DNA from: Nocardioides marmoriginsengisoli
GTDB lineage: Bacteria > Actinomycetota > Actinomycetes > Propionibacteriales > Nocardioidaceae
Length of the DNA stretch: 64,000 bases
Assembly: GCF_003725695.1 (NCBI RefSeq)
Contig: NZ_RJSE01000005.1
Location: 1-64,000, forward strand
Direction of reading: 5' to 3'
The notes under the pieces are model-generated. The model was not told the origin of the DNA. It saw nothing but the letters and a program-made list of their open reading frames with translations, and ran no database searches. A program made the position numbers and the translations under genes. Positions within the stretch are counted from its first letter, which is position 1; each line of letters starts with the position of its first letter. Below are positions 9,654 to 20,330 of this stretch, in pieces.

Positions 9654-10037
9654 GTGAAGGGTGAGCGTAGTGCGTGCCCCGGTGCGCAGCGTCAGCCGTC
9701 CCGCCACGCCCTCGCGGAAGCGCTCGACAGCGGGCGGGTTCTGGTGAACCCGATCGTGTACGCCGAGGTGTCGCTCGGCTTCGACCACGTCGAGGACCTC
9801 GACAACGCGATGCCTGCGAGCCAGTTCCTCCGAGAGCCCCTTCCCTACGCCGCAGGTTTCCTGGCGGGCAAGGCGTTCCTCGCGTACCGGCGTCGCGGAG
9901 GGTCGCGCCCGACGCCCCTTCCGGACTTCTACATCGGAGCGCACGCGGCTGTCGGCGGCTACCGGCTGCTGACCCGCGACGACAAGCGGTACCGGACGTA
10001 CTTCGCCGGGCTGGAGCTCGTCACCCCCGGCGGCTGA
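9654..10037 (+). pseudogene. PIN-domain (VapC-type) toxin remnant lacking its N terminus
   Basis: From about 9699 the frame encodes a typical VapC-like PIN domain (ALAEALDSGRVLVNPIVYAEVSLGF, then LPDFYIGAHAAVGGYRLLTRDDKRY). The conserved acidic residues of the middle (AEVS) and C-terminal (PDFYIGAH, TRDD) parts remain. The first strand, with the first metal-binding Asp (the usual hDxNhhh), is absent: the residues before RHALAEAL are unrelated and run back into the PlsC gene's upstream region. No antitoxin gene lies upstream. I read this as a 5'-deleted toxin gene, probably inactive. Confidence 0.7.
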
Positions 10038-10055
10038 GCACGGTCCCGGCAGGCT

Positions 10056-10096
10056 CTACCCCCGTGGTCGAGCCTGCCGAGACCCCTACCCCCGTG
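10056..10096. repeat. GTCGAG-type palindromic element flanked by an 11-bp direct repeat
   Basis: GGTCGAGCCTGCCGAGACC (10066-10084) is an imperfect palindrome of the same family as copies at 15640 and 31610. CTACCCCCGTG occurs at 10056-10066 and again at 10086-10096, directly flanking it. The arrangement looks like an inserted element with a target duplication, but it could also be a short tandem duplication. Confidence 0.55.
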
Positions 10097-10262
10097 ACCG
10101 CCGGGTCGCCCGGGGAAGGTCGTCGAAGATCGCGGCCAGGTAGTCGACCGGGTCGGACTCGTCGGCGCGCCAGACGGCGATCGGCGTGCCGTCCGCGCTC
10201 GCCAGGGTGTCCGGGGACGCCTTGGCCGGCCGTCGGTCGGCACTGATCTGGTCACGCCGCAT
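10086..10262 (-). CDS. Hypothetical protein, 58 residues
   Basis: A short acidic-to-basic ORF (MRRDQISADRR... WRADESDPVDYLAAIFDDLPRATRRSRG). ATG at 10262 has GGAGG 5 nt upstream, which is the main support. I recognise no family. Its stop codon lies within the right direct repeat flanking the palindromic element, so its C terminus may have been altered. It lies beyond the PIN remnant on the opposite strand and is not an obvious antitoxin. Confidence 0.4.
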   Translation of the reverse strand: MRRDQISADRRPAKASPDTLASADGTPIAVWRADESDPVDYLAAIFDDLPRATRRSRG

Positions 10263-10296
10263 GCTCGCCTCCAACCGTGGTGAACCTGTCCGGGTA

Positions 10297-10345
10297 GCGC
10301 GTCGCCCGGGCGGAAGGGGGATAAGACTCCGACCGGGCGACGCGC
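10297..10345 (-). terminator. Perfect 13-bp inverted repeat downstream of the sigma factor gene
   Basis: GCGCGTCGCCCGG (10297-10309) and its exact complement (10333-10345) are separated by 23 nt. It lies 75-123 nt after the sigma factor stop. There is no T-run, so a Rho-type or processing stem, or a regulatory site, is also possible. Confidence 0.5.
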
Positions 10346-10419
10346 AGTAGATCTCCCGGTGAACTGACGATCCCGGTCCCGAGATCCGACGCGGGCCGGC
10401 CTAGCTGGCCTAGACCAGC

Positions 10420-11757
10420 TCAGGGAACGGGCAGCGGCGGCAGCGTGACGGCGACGTCCGGGAGCGGCACCCGGTCGAGAACAGGCGCGTCCAGGACGTC
10501 GAGCTCACGGGTCAGCCGGGTCTCGGGCAGCTCGACCGGGACGACAGCGGTGCGTCCGGGGAGCGGGTCCTGCCGCAGGCTGACGGAGGGACACCCGGCG
10601 CCGGTCACCGAGCCGACGGCCGGTGCGACCAGCTCCGGGACCGTCGCGAGGCTGATCCCCGCCAGCGCCGTCGGTACGACGGACGGGAGCAGGTCGGCGC
10701 CCGCTGCGCAGGTCGGCGCGACCACCGCTGGAGTCACCTGCGACGCCGCCTTCACCCGGTGCGGAGCCGATGCCTTCACCCGCGCCTTCCGCAGCACGGT
10801 CGGCGTCGGCGCGACCTGGACGCGACTCGTTCGGACCGTGCCGTCCGGTTCCGGCTGACGCTCGCCGACGTCCACGGCCAGCACCGTCGCGGCTACCGCC
10901 CCGGCGACTGCGGCGGCGACCCCGTACCGGAACCCAGCGCTCGCGAGCCGGACGGACTCGAGCACGCCCATCCGGGCCGACTCCGAACCGGCGAGCACCA
11001 ACCCGATCGCGGCCGGTCCCAGCAGCGCGCCGAGCCTGGTGTTGATCGCGCTCAGCTCGCGGTATCCCTCGGCGCAGTGCGCGCACCCGCGCAGGTGCTG
11101 CCAGACCTGGCGGTCGTCGGCGGTGCGCCGGTTCCGGCCGCGCACGGTGGCGGCCAGGCTCCGGTGCACCTCGGCGCACTCCGGGTCGCAGCCCGGGAGG
11201 GCGTGCTCGGTCAGGTAGCGCTGGCGGAGCGCCTCCAGCGCGCGGGCCTTCAGCGCGTAGACCGCCGACGGGGCGATTCCGAGCTCGGTAGCGACCTGGT
11301 CGCCCGGCCGTCCCTCGACGAGGGTTGCCCAGAGCACCTGGCGCCAGCGGTCCGGAAGCCCTCGGAACGCCCGGCCGACCAGCGCCGACTCGGTCACGTC
11401 CGGAGTCTCGGCCACCAGCCGCAGCACCCGGTCGTCGTCCAGCTCGACCGGGGTGCCGGTCCTCCGCTGGCGGCGCAGCGCGGTGGTGTGCAGGTTCCGG
11501 ATCGTCGTCGCCACGTACGCCCGGACCACGTCGGTCGGACCGGCCCCGCGCGCGATCGCCGCGAAGACCGTGGCCATCGCCTCGGAAGCCAGGTCCTCGG
11601 CGTCCCCGGTGTCGGCCGCGACGAACCGGGCGACCGCGAGCGCGGAGGGCCAGCTGCGTACCCAGAGCACGGCAGCGGCATCCGGGTCGCCGGCGCGGGC
11701 CAGCGCCAGCAGCCGTCCGTCGTCGTACGTCTCCAGCGACTCGTGCCGAACCAGCAC
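10420..11757 (-). CDS. ECF sigma factor fused to anti-sigma-like zinc finger and membrane segment
   Basis: A 445-residue protein. Residues ~20-95 form a sigma-70 region 2 (DAEDLASEAMATVFAAI) and ~125-185 region 4 with a helix-turn-helix (GDQVATELGIAPSAVYALKARALEAL). Then comes HLRGCAHC (His221, Cys225, Cys228), the HxxxCxxC pattern of zinc-binding anti-sigma domains, a hydrophobic helix at ~277-296 and a ~150-residue Pro/Val-rich exterior tail. Thus sigma factor, anti-sigma-like domain and membrane anchor are in one chain; fused ECF groups of this kind are known in actinobacteria. The GTG at 11757 follows a G-rich site. A TAGTCT -10 box lies at 11814-11819. No separate anti-sigma gene is adjacent, which fits self-contained control. 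Confidence 0.8.
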   Translation of the reverse strand: MLVRHESLETYDDGRLLALARAGDPDAAAVLWVRSWPSALAVARFVAADTGDAEDLASEAMATVFAAIARGAGPTDVVRAYVATTIRNLHTTALRRQRRTGTPVELDDDRVLRLVAETPDVTESALVGRAFRGLPDRWRQVLWATLVEGRPGDQVATELGIAPSAVYALKARALEALRQRYLTEHALPGCDPECAEVHRSLAATVRGRNRRTADDRQVWQHLRGCAHCAEGYRELSAINTRLGALLGPAAIGLVLAGSESARMGVLESVRLASAGFRYGVAAAVAGAVAATVLAVDVGERQPEPDGTVRTSRVQVAPTPTVLRKARVKASAPHRVKAASQVTPAVVAPTCAAGADLLPSVVPTALAGISLATVPELVAPAVGSVTGAGCPSVSLRQDPLPGRTAVVPVELPETRLTRELDVLDAPVLDRVPLPDVAVTLPPLPVP

Positions 11758-11841
11758 CGCATCACCCCCCGGTCGATGTCTCCGGCGCCGCCACGATCGA
11801 CTGCCTGAGGGAAAGACTAAGCGCAGGACACCGCCGGTGTC

Positions 11842-13815
<1,974 letters not shown>

Positions 13816-13819
<4 letters not shown>

Positions 13820-14739
13820 CGTCGCTCCCCCAGCCAGGTCAGGATCGCCTTCTGCGCGTGCCGGCGGTTCTCCGCCTCGTCCCAGATCACGCTCCGCGGA
13901 CCGTCGAGGACCTCTGCCGTGATCTCCTTGCCCCGGTACGCCGGCAGGCAGTGCAGCACGATCGCGTCCGGCGCGCCCTGGGCGAGCAGCTCCTCGTTCA
14001 GCTGCCAGGGCCGGAACACCTCGGCACGGTCCGCCGACTCGGTCTCCTTGCCCATCGAGACCCAGGTGTCGGTGATCAGGACGTCGGCGCCGTCGCTGGC
14101 CTTGCGGGGGTCGGCGACCACCGCCGCCGATCCGCCGGTCGTCGCGGCGATCTCCTGCGCACGCGCCAGGATCCCTGCCTCGGGCTCGAAGCCGTCCGGG
14201 CCGCTGACCCGGACGTGCATCCCCGCGGCGGCACCGCTGAGCAGGTAGGAGTGGCCCATGTTGCAGGCGGCGTCCCCGAGGAACGTCATCGTCAGGCCCG
14301 CCAGCGTCCCCTTGTGCTCGCGGATCGTGAGCAGATCGGCCAGCGTCTGGCACGGATGGAACTGGTCGGTCAGCGCGTTCACGACCGGGACCCCGGCGTG
14401 CGCCGCCATCTCCTCGATCCGGCTCTGGTCGTGGGTGCGCCAGACGATGGCGCTCGCCTGCCGGCCGAGCACCCGGGCGACATCGGCGATGGACTCCCGG
14501 GTCCCGATCTGGGCCAGGTTGCCGTCCACCACCATCGGGTGGCCGCCCAGCTCGGCGATCCCGGCCACGAACGACGCCTGGGTCCGCAGGGTCGGCTTGT
14601 CGAAGATGATCGCCACCGTCTGCGGGCCGGCGAACGGCTTGCTCGCGTACGGCGCCGCCTTGAGCGCCGCGGCCAGGTCCAGCACCTCGACGAGCTCGGC
14701 CGGCGACAGGTCGTCGTCGCGCAGGAAGTGCCGGGTCAT
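13816..14739 (-). CDS. argF: Ornithine carbamoyltransferase
   Basis: A 307-residue enzyme making citrulline from ornithine and carbamoyl phosphate. Visible motifs: [12 protein letters not shown] (HPxQ), [11 protein letters not shown] (ornithine-binding Cys loop), and [12 protein letters not shown]. The carbamoyl-phosphate loop reads KPTLRTQAS (residues ~48-56) instead of the classic STRTR motif: Arg52 and Thr53 are kept, but the first Ser is Thr, Thr is Leu, and the last Arg is Gln. It starts with ATG and overlaps argD by 4 nt. The carbamoyl phosphate probably comes from CarAB, encoded further along this window. Confidence 0.94.
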
Positions 14740-15929
14740 GACACGTCTCCCGGGAAAGCCGCGTCGAGGATCGAGGGCCAGGCCGCCAGGAACGCGTTCG
14801 CGTCCTCGTCGGTCAGCACCAGCGGCGGCGCGATCCGAATCCGCTCCGGCGTCGGGTTGTTCACGATGAAGCCCGCTGCCTGGGCGGCCGCGGCCACCTC
14901 GGCACTGAGCGACGCGGACAGCGTCAGGCCGATCAGCAGACCGACGCCCCGGACCTCCGTCACCCGCGGGTCGGCAGCGAGGCCGTCCCGGAGCTTCTGG
15001 CCGAGCACCGCGGTGCGCTCGAGCAGCCCCTCGGCCTCGATCACGCCGATCACCGCCAGCGCAGCGGCGCAGGCAACCGGGTTGCCGCCGAAGGTGGTGC
15101 CGTGGTTGCCGGGCTCCAGCAGGGTCGCCGCGTCGCCGAGCGCGAGGCACGCGCCGATCGGGAAACCGCCGCCGAGGCCTTTCGCCACCGTGACCAGGTC
15201 CGGCGCGACCCCCGGGTCGTTCGCGGCCGCGAACCAGGCTCCCGCCCGGCCCATCCCGGTCTGGATCTCGTCGAGCCAGAGCAGCGCCCCGTGCTCGGCA
15301 GTGATCCGCCGGGCCTCGGCCAGGTAGCCGTCCGGCGGGACCAGGACACCGGCCTCCCCCTGCATCGGTTCCAGGATGACGGCAGCGGTCTCGTCGGTGA
15401 CCGCGGCCGCGAGGGCCTGGGCGTCGCCGTACGGGACGAAGGTGACGTCGCCGGGCAGCGGCTCGAAGGGACCCCGGTAGGCGGCCTTCGCGGTCAGCGC
15501 CAGCGCTCCCATGGTCCGGCCGTGGAAGGAGCCCTCGGCGGCGACGATCCGGGTCCGCCCGGTACGCCGGGTCACCTTGAAGGCGGCCTCGTTGGCCTCG
15601 GCGCCGGAGTTGGTGAAGAAGACCCTGCCCGATCCGGACGTCGAGCCTGTCGAGACGAGCTCCAGCAGCTTCTCGGCGAGCTCGACCTGCGGCTCGGAGA
15701 GGAACAGGTTCGAGATGTGCCCGAGGGTCTGCAGCTGCCGGGTGACCGCCTCGACCAGGGCGGGGTGCCCGTGGCCCAGCGCGTTCACCGCGATACCGCC
15801 GAGCAGGTCGACGTACTCGTTGCCCGCGTCGTCCCAGACGTGCGCACCCGCACCCCGGACCAGGGCGAGCCTGGGCTGGCCGAAGGTGTTCATCATCGCT
15901 TGGGCGTAGCGCCCCTGGAGATCGCTCAT
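14736..15929 (-). CDS. argD: Acetylornithine aminotransferase
   Basis: A 397-residue class III PLP aminotransferase that forms N-acetylornithine. The PLP Lys is in [13 protein letters not shown], with [12 protein letters not shown] and [14 protein letters not shown] as further signatures. Between LLEL and GRVFFTN there is an extra low-complexity stretch (VSTGSTSGS) encoded by a GTCGAG-type palindromic repeat, an unusual insertion. It overlaps argB and argF by 4 nt each. Confidence 0.95.
   Translation of the reverse strand: MSDLQGRYAQAMMNTFGQPRLALVRGAGAHVWDDAGNEYVDLLGGIAVNALGHGHPALVEAVTRQLQTLGHISNLFLSEPQVELAEKLLELVSTGSTSGSGRVFFTNSGAEANEAAFKVTRRTGRTRIVAAEGSFHGRTMGALALTAKAAYRGPFEPLPGDVTFVPYGDAQALAAAVTDETAAVILEPMQGEAGVLVPPDGYLAEARRITAEHGALLWLDEIQTGMGRAGAWFAAANDPGVAPDLVTVAKGLGGGFPIGACLALGDAATLLEPGNHGTTFGGNPVACAAALAVIGVIEAEGLLERTAVLGQKLRDGLAADPRVTEVRGVGLLIGLTLSASLSAEVAAAAQAAGFIVNNPTPERIRIAPPLVLTDEDANAFLAAWPSILDAAFPGDVS
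15640..15656. repeat. GTCGAG-type palindromic element inside argD
   Basis: GTCGAGCCTGTCGAGAC on the plus strand; read on the minus strand it encodes part of VSTGST in ArgD. It matches the elements at 10066 and 31610. Confidence 0.6.
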
Positions 15930-16861
15930 GAGGTGGCCTTGGCCTTCCTGATCTTGGTGACGACGCCGGGCAGCACCTGGGTGCCCACGCCCTCGTCGGT
16001 GAAGAGCTCGAGCAGGACGGCGTGCGGCTCCCGGCCGTCCACCACGGACGCCCGCGGCACGCCGCCGTTCAGTGCGGCCAGGCAGGCGGACATCTTCGGG
16101 ACCATCCCGCTGGCCAGGCTCGGCATCAGCTCGGCCAGCGCCTCCGGGCTGATCTCGCCGATCACGTCGTCGCTGTCCGGCCAGTCCCGGTAGAGGCCCT
16201 CGACGTCGGTGAGCACCAGCAGCTTCTCGGCACCCAGCGCGGCGGCCAGGGCGGCAGCGGCGGTGTCCGCGTTGACGTTGTGGATGGCGCCGTCCTCGTC
16301 CGGCGCGACCGAGGAGATTACCGGGATGCGGCCGGCGTCGATCACGTCCTGGACCGCTTCGGGGCGGACCGAGGCGACCTCGCCGACCAGACCGAGGTCC
16401 ACCTCCTCGCCGTCGATCACGACGCTGGTCTTCTGGGCGGTGAACAGGCCGCCGTCCTCACCGGAGAGCCCGACCGCCAGCGGGCCGTGCTGGTTGATCA
16501 GGCCGACGAGCTCACGCTGCACCTGACCGACGAGCACCATCCGGACCACGTCCATAGCCTCGTCGGTGGTCACCCGGAGACCGCCCTTGAACTCGCTCTC
16601 GATGCCGAGCCGGTCGAGCATCTCGGAGATCTGCGGTCCACCGCCGTGGACGACGACCGGCTTGAACCCGGCCATCCGCAGGAACACGATGTCCTCGGCG
16701 AAGGCCTTCTTCAGGCCCTCGTCGACCATCGCGTTGCCGCCGTACTTCACCACCACGATCTTGCCGTGGTACGCCTTCAACCAGGGCAGCGCGGCTGCCA
16801 GGGTCTCCGCCTTCGCCGGCTCGACGGCTGGCCTCATCTCGTCTCCGCTCGTCGCGCTCAT
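15926..16861 (-). CDS. argB: Acetylglutamate kinase
   Basis: A 311-residue amino-acid kinase with VVKYGGNAM (N-terminal Lys/Gly loop), [10 protein letters not shown] and the C-terminal KMSACLAAL motif. It phosphorylates N-acetylglutamate, normally the arginine-feedback-controlled step. The chosen ATG at 16861 overlaps the argJ stop by 4 nt; an internal ATG eight codons later would drop only a non-conserved tail. It has no extra N-terminal helix of the kind typical of arginine-sensitive hexameric forms beyond about 20 residues before the first strand, so its regulation is uncertain. Confidence 0.95.
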   Translation of the reverse strand: MSATSGDEMRPAVEPAKAETLAAALPWLKAYHGKIVVVKYGGNAMVDEGLKKAFAEDIVFLRMAGFKPVVVHGGGPQISEMLDRLGIESEFKGGLRVTTDEAMDVVRMVLVGQVQRELVGLINQHGPLAVGLSGEDGGLFTAQKTSVVIDGEEVDLGLVGEVASVRPEAVQDVIDAGRIPVISSVAPDEDGAIHNVNADTAAAALAAALGAEKLLVLTDVEGLYRDWPDSDDVIGEISPEALAELMPSLASGMVPKMSACLAALNGGVPRASVVDGREPHAVLLELFTDEGVGTQVLPGVVTKIRKAKATS

Positions 16862-18009
16862 GAGCTGTACGCGCTGTTCTCGTGCACGTAGGCGTGGGTC
16901 AGGTCGTTGGTCCAGACCGTCGCCCGCTCGGTGCCCGCCTTGAGGTCGATCGTCACCGACACCTCCCGCGCCGTCAGGTCGACACCGGCCGGGTCGGCGT
17001 CCGGGGTGGACTTCCGGCAGACCCAGACGCCGTTCATCGCCACGTCCAGGTCGGCCGGGTCGAACGCCGCCGCGGTGGTGCCGACGCTGGCCAGCACCCG
17101 GCCCCAGTTGGGGTCCTTGCCGAAGACGGCCGCCTTGAAGAGGTTGCTCCGCGCCACGCTCCGGCCGACCTCGACGGCGTCGTCCTCGGAGGCCGCGTTG
17201 AGCACGGTGATCGCGATCTCGTGGTCGGCGCCCTCGGCGTCCTTGAGCAGCTGCATCGCCAGGTCGGTGCAGACCTGGGTCAGCGCGTGCGTGAAGTCGG
17301 CCGCGGTCGGCGTGATCCCGCTGGCGCCGCTGGCCATCACCGTGACGGTGTCGTTGGTCGACATGCAGCCGTCGGAGTCGAGCCGGTCGAAGGTGACCCG
17401 GGTGGCGGCCCGCAGCGCCGCGTCCAGCTCCGCCGCCGGTACGACGGCATCGGTGGTGATCACCACGAGCATGGTGGCCAGCTGGGGCGCCAGCATGCCG
17501 GCGCCCTTCGCCATCCCGCCGATGCTCCAGCCGGCCCCCTCGACAAGAACCTGCTTGGCGACGGTGTCGGTGGTCATGATCGCCTGGGCAGCGTCCGCTC
17601 CGCCGTCCGCGCTGAGAGCGGCGACGCAGGCGTCGACCCCGTCGAGGAGGTTCTGCCGCGGATTGGCCAGGCCGATCAGCCCGGTCGAGCAGACGACCAC
17701 GTCGATCGCACCGATCCCCAGGCCGGAAGCGACCTGCTCGGCCACGGCGTGCGTGGTCTGGAAGCCCTCGGCACCGGTGTAGCAGTTCGCACCGCCGGAG
17801 TTGAGGACGACGGCCTTGACGACGCCGTCCTTGACGACCTCCTGGCTCCACAGCACCGGGTTGGCCTTGCACCGGTTCGCGGTGAAGACGGTGGCGGAGT
17901 CGAAGGCGGGGCCCTGGTTGACCACCAGGGCGAGGTCCTTGCCGCCGGAGCTCTTCAAGCCGGCGGAGACACCGGTGGCGACGAAACCGGCGGGATGGGT
18001 GACAGACAT
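16858..18009 (-). CDS. argJ: Bifunctional ornithine acetyltransferase / N-acetylglutamate synthase
   Basis: A 383-residue ArgJ that recycles the acetyl group from acetylornithine to glutamate. The self-cleavage site is seen as [18 protein letters not shown], where the Thr of ATML becomes the N-terminal nucleophile of the beta chain. Further motifs are [10 protein letters not shown] and [13 protein letters not shown]. Its presence means the operon uses the cyclic pathway and needs no separate argE. It lies 24 nt downstream of the ACT-domain gene. Confidence 0.96.
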   Translation of the reverse strand: MSVTHPAGFVATGVSAGLKSSGGKDLALVVNQGPAFDSATVFTANRCKANPVLWSQEVVKDGVVKAVVLNSGGANCYTGAEGFQTTHAVAEQVASGLGIGAIDVVVCSTGLIGLANPRQNLLDGVDACVAALSADGGADAAQAIMTTDTVAKQVLVEGAGWSIGGMAKGAGMLAPQLATMLVVITTDAVVPAAELDAALRAATRVTFDRLDSDGCMSTNDTVTVMASGASGITPTAADFTHALTQVCTDLAMQLLKDAEGADHEIAITVLNAASEDDAVEVGRSVARSNLFKAAVFGKDPNWGRVLASVGTTAAAFDPADLDVAMNGVWVCRKSTPDADPAGVDLTAREVSVTIDLKAGTERATVWTNDLTHAYVHENSAYSS

Positions 18010-18033
18010 GGGTTCAGCTCTTTCGGATCGGTG

Positions 18034-19586
<1,553 letters not shown>

Positions 19587-19592
19587 TCAGAG

Positions 19593-20327
19593 TTGGCAGG
19601 CAGCCACCGCGCACCGCGCCCCCAGCAGTCTTCGCGCGTGTCCCGGCGTGCGGTGCTGATCGCCGTCGTCGTCGCCCTGGTGCCGGCCCTGGTCTTCAGC
19701 GTGCAGCGCCTCCTCGACGACGACCCTGCCGGGGCCAGGACTCCGCGGACCGAGCTGCCGATCCCGTCCGTCGGCACCCCGTCCAGCACACCGTCCGGCA
19801 CCCCGACCAGTACGCCGTCCACGCCGGCTGCGACCCCGACCAGGACCGCACGCATCAACACCGCGGGTCTCCCCCGGGTGGCTCCGGACCCGCCCCGCCG
19901 GCTGCTCTCGGCGGGACTGCTCGACGTCGGCTTCGACAATTCCGTCGAACCCCGCAACGGCACCTTCCGGGCGGCGTCGACCGCCGAAGCCGCCCGCTGG
20001 GGCTCCCGCGGCACGCCCGGCAATCCGGCGACCGACACGGTCTACGTGATCGGCAAGACGAACTCCCGCGGAGTCAGCGCGTTCGACACCCTGCCCCGCA
20101 TCAAGGTCGGCGCGAAGATCGTGATCAGGACCGACAACGGCGACCTGACCTACACCGTGCGGACCGTCGGGACCCGCGCCGCGTCCGGACTGGCCCGCAA
20201 CGCCGGGATCGCGGCGAAGACGCCCGGCCGGCTGATCCTGATCGGGGTGCGTTACGACAACGCGCAGAACCTCACCGGCCAGGCCGTGGTCGTCACTGCG
20301 GACCTGACCGGCGCCGCTCGCCGCTAG
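19593..20327 (+). CDS. Sortase-like secreted protein lacking catalytic His and Cys
   Basis: An N-terminal membrane anchor (RRAVLIAVVVALVPALVFSVQRLL) is followed by a Thr/Pro/Ser-rich linker and a C-terminal class-F-like sortase fold: WGSRGTPGNPATDTVYVIGKTNS, AFDTLPRIKVGAKIVI, LTYTVRTVGT, PGRLILIGVRYDN. In active sortases the strand ends in GH with the catalytic His, and the later strand in LVTC with the nucleophile; here they read GK (near 20051-20056) and IGVR (near 20236-20250). So it is probably a non-catalytic relative. The start is uncertain: TTG at 19593 has AGGACA upstream, and a GTG at 19638 or an ATG at 19500 are alternatives. It is transcribed divergently from argC; TAAACT (about 19548-19553) could be its -10 box. 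Confidence 0.72.
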   Translation: MAGSHRAPRPQQSSRVSRRAVLIAVVVALVPALVFSVQRLLDDDPAGARTPRTELPIPSVGTPSSTPSGTPTSTPSTPAATPTRTARINTAGLPRVAPDPPRRLLSAGLLDVGFDNSVEPRNGTFRAASTAEAARWGSRGTPGNPATDTVYVIGKTNSRGVSAFDTLPRIKVGAKIVIRTDNGDLTYTVRTVGTRAASGLARNAGIAAKTPGRLILIGVRYDNAQNLTGQAVVVTADLTGAARR

Positions 20328-20330
20328 GGT

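Noticed and set aside
10086-10262. Antitoxin partner of the PIN remnant
   Set aside because: The ORF is on the opposite strand and downstream, with no ribbon-helix-helix, AbrB or Phd-like features.
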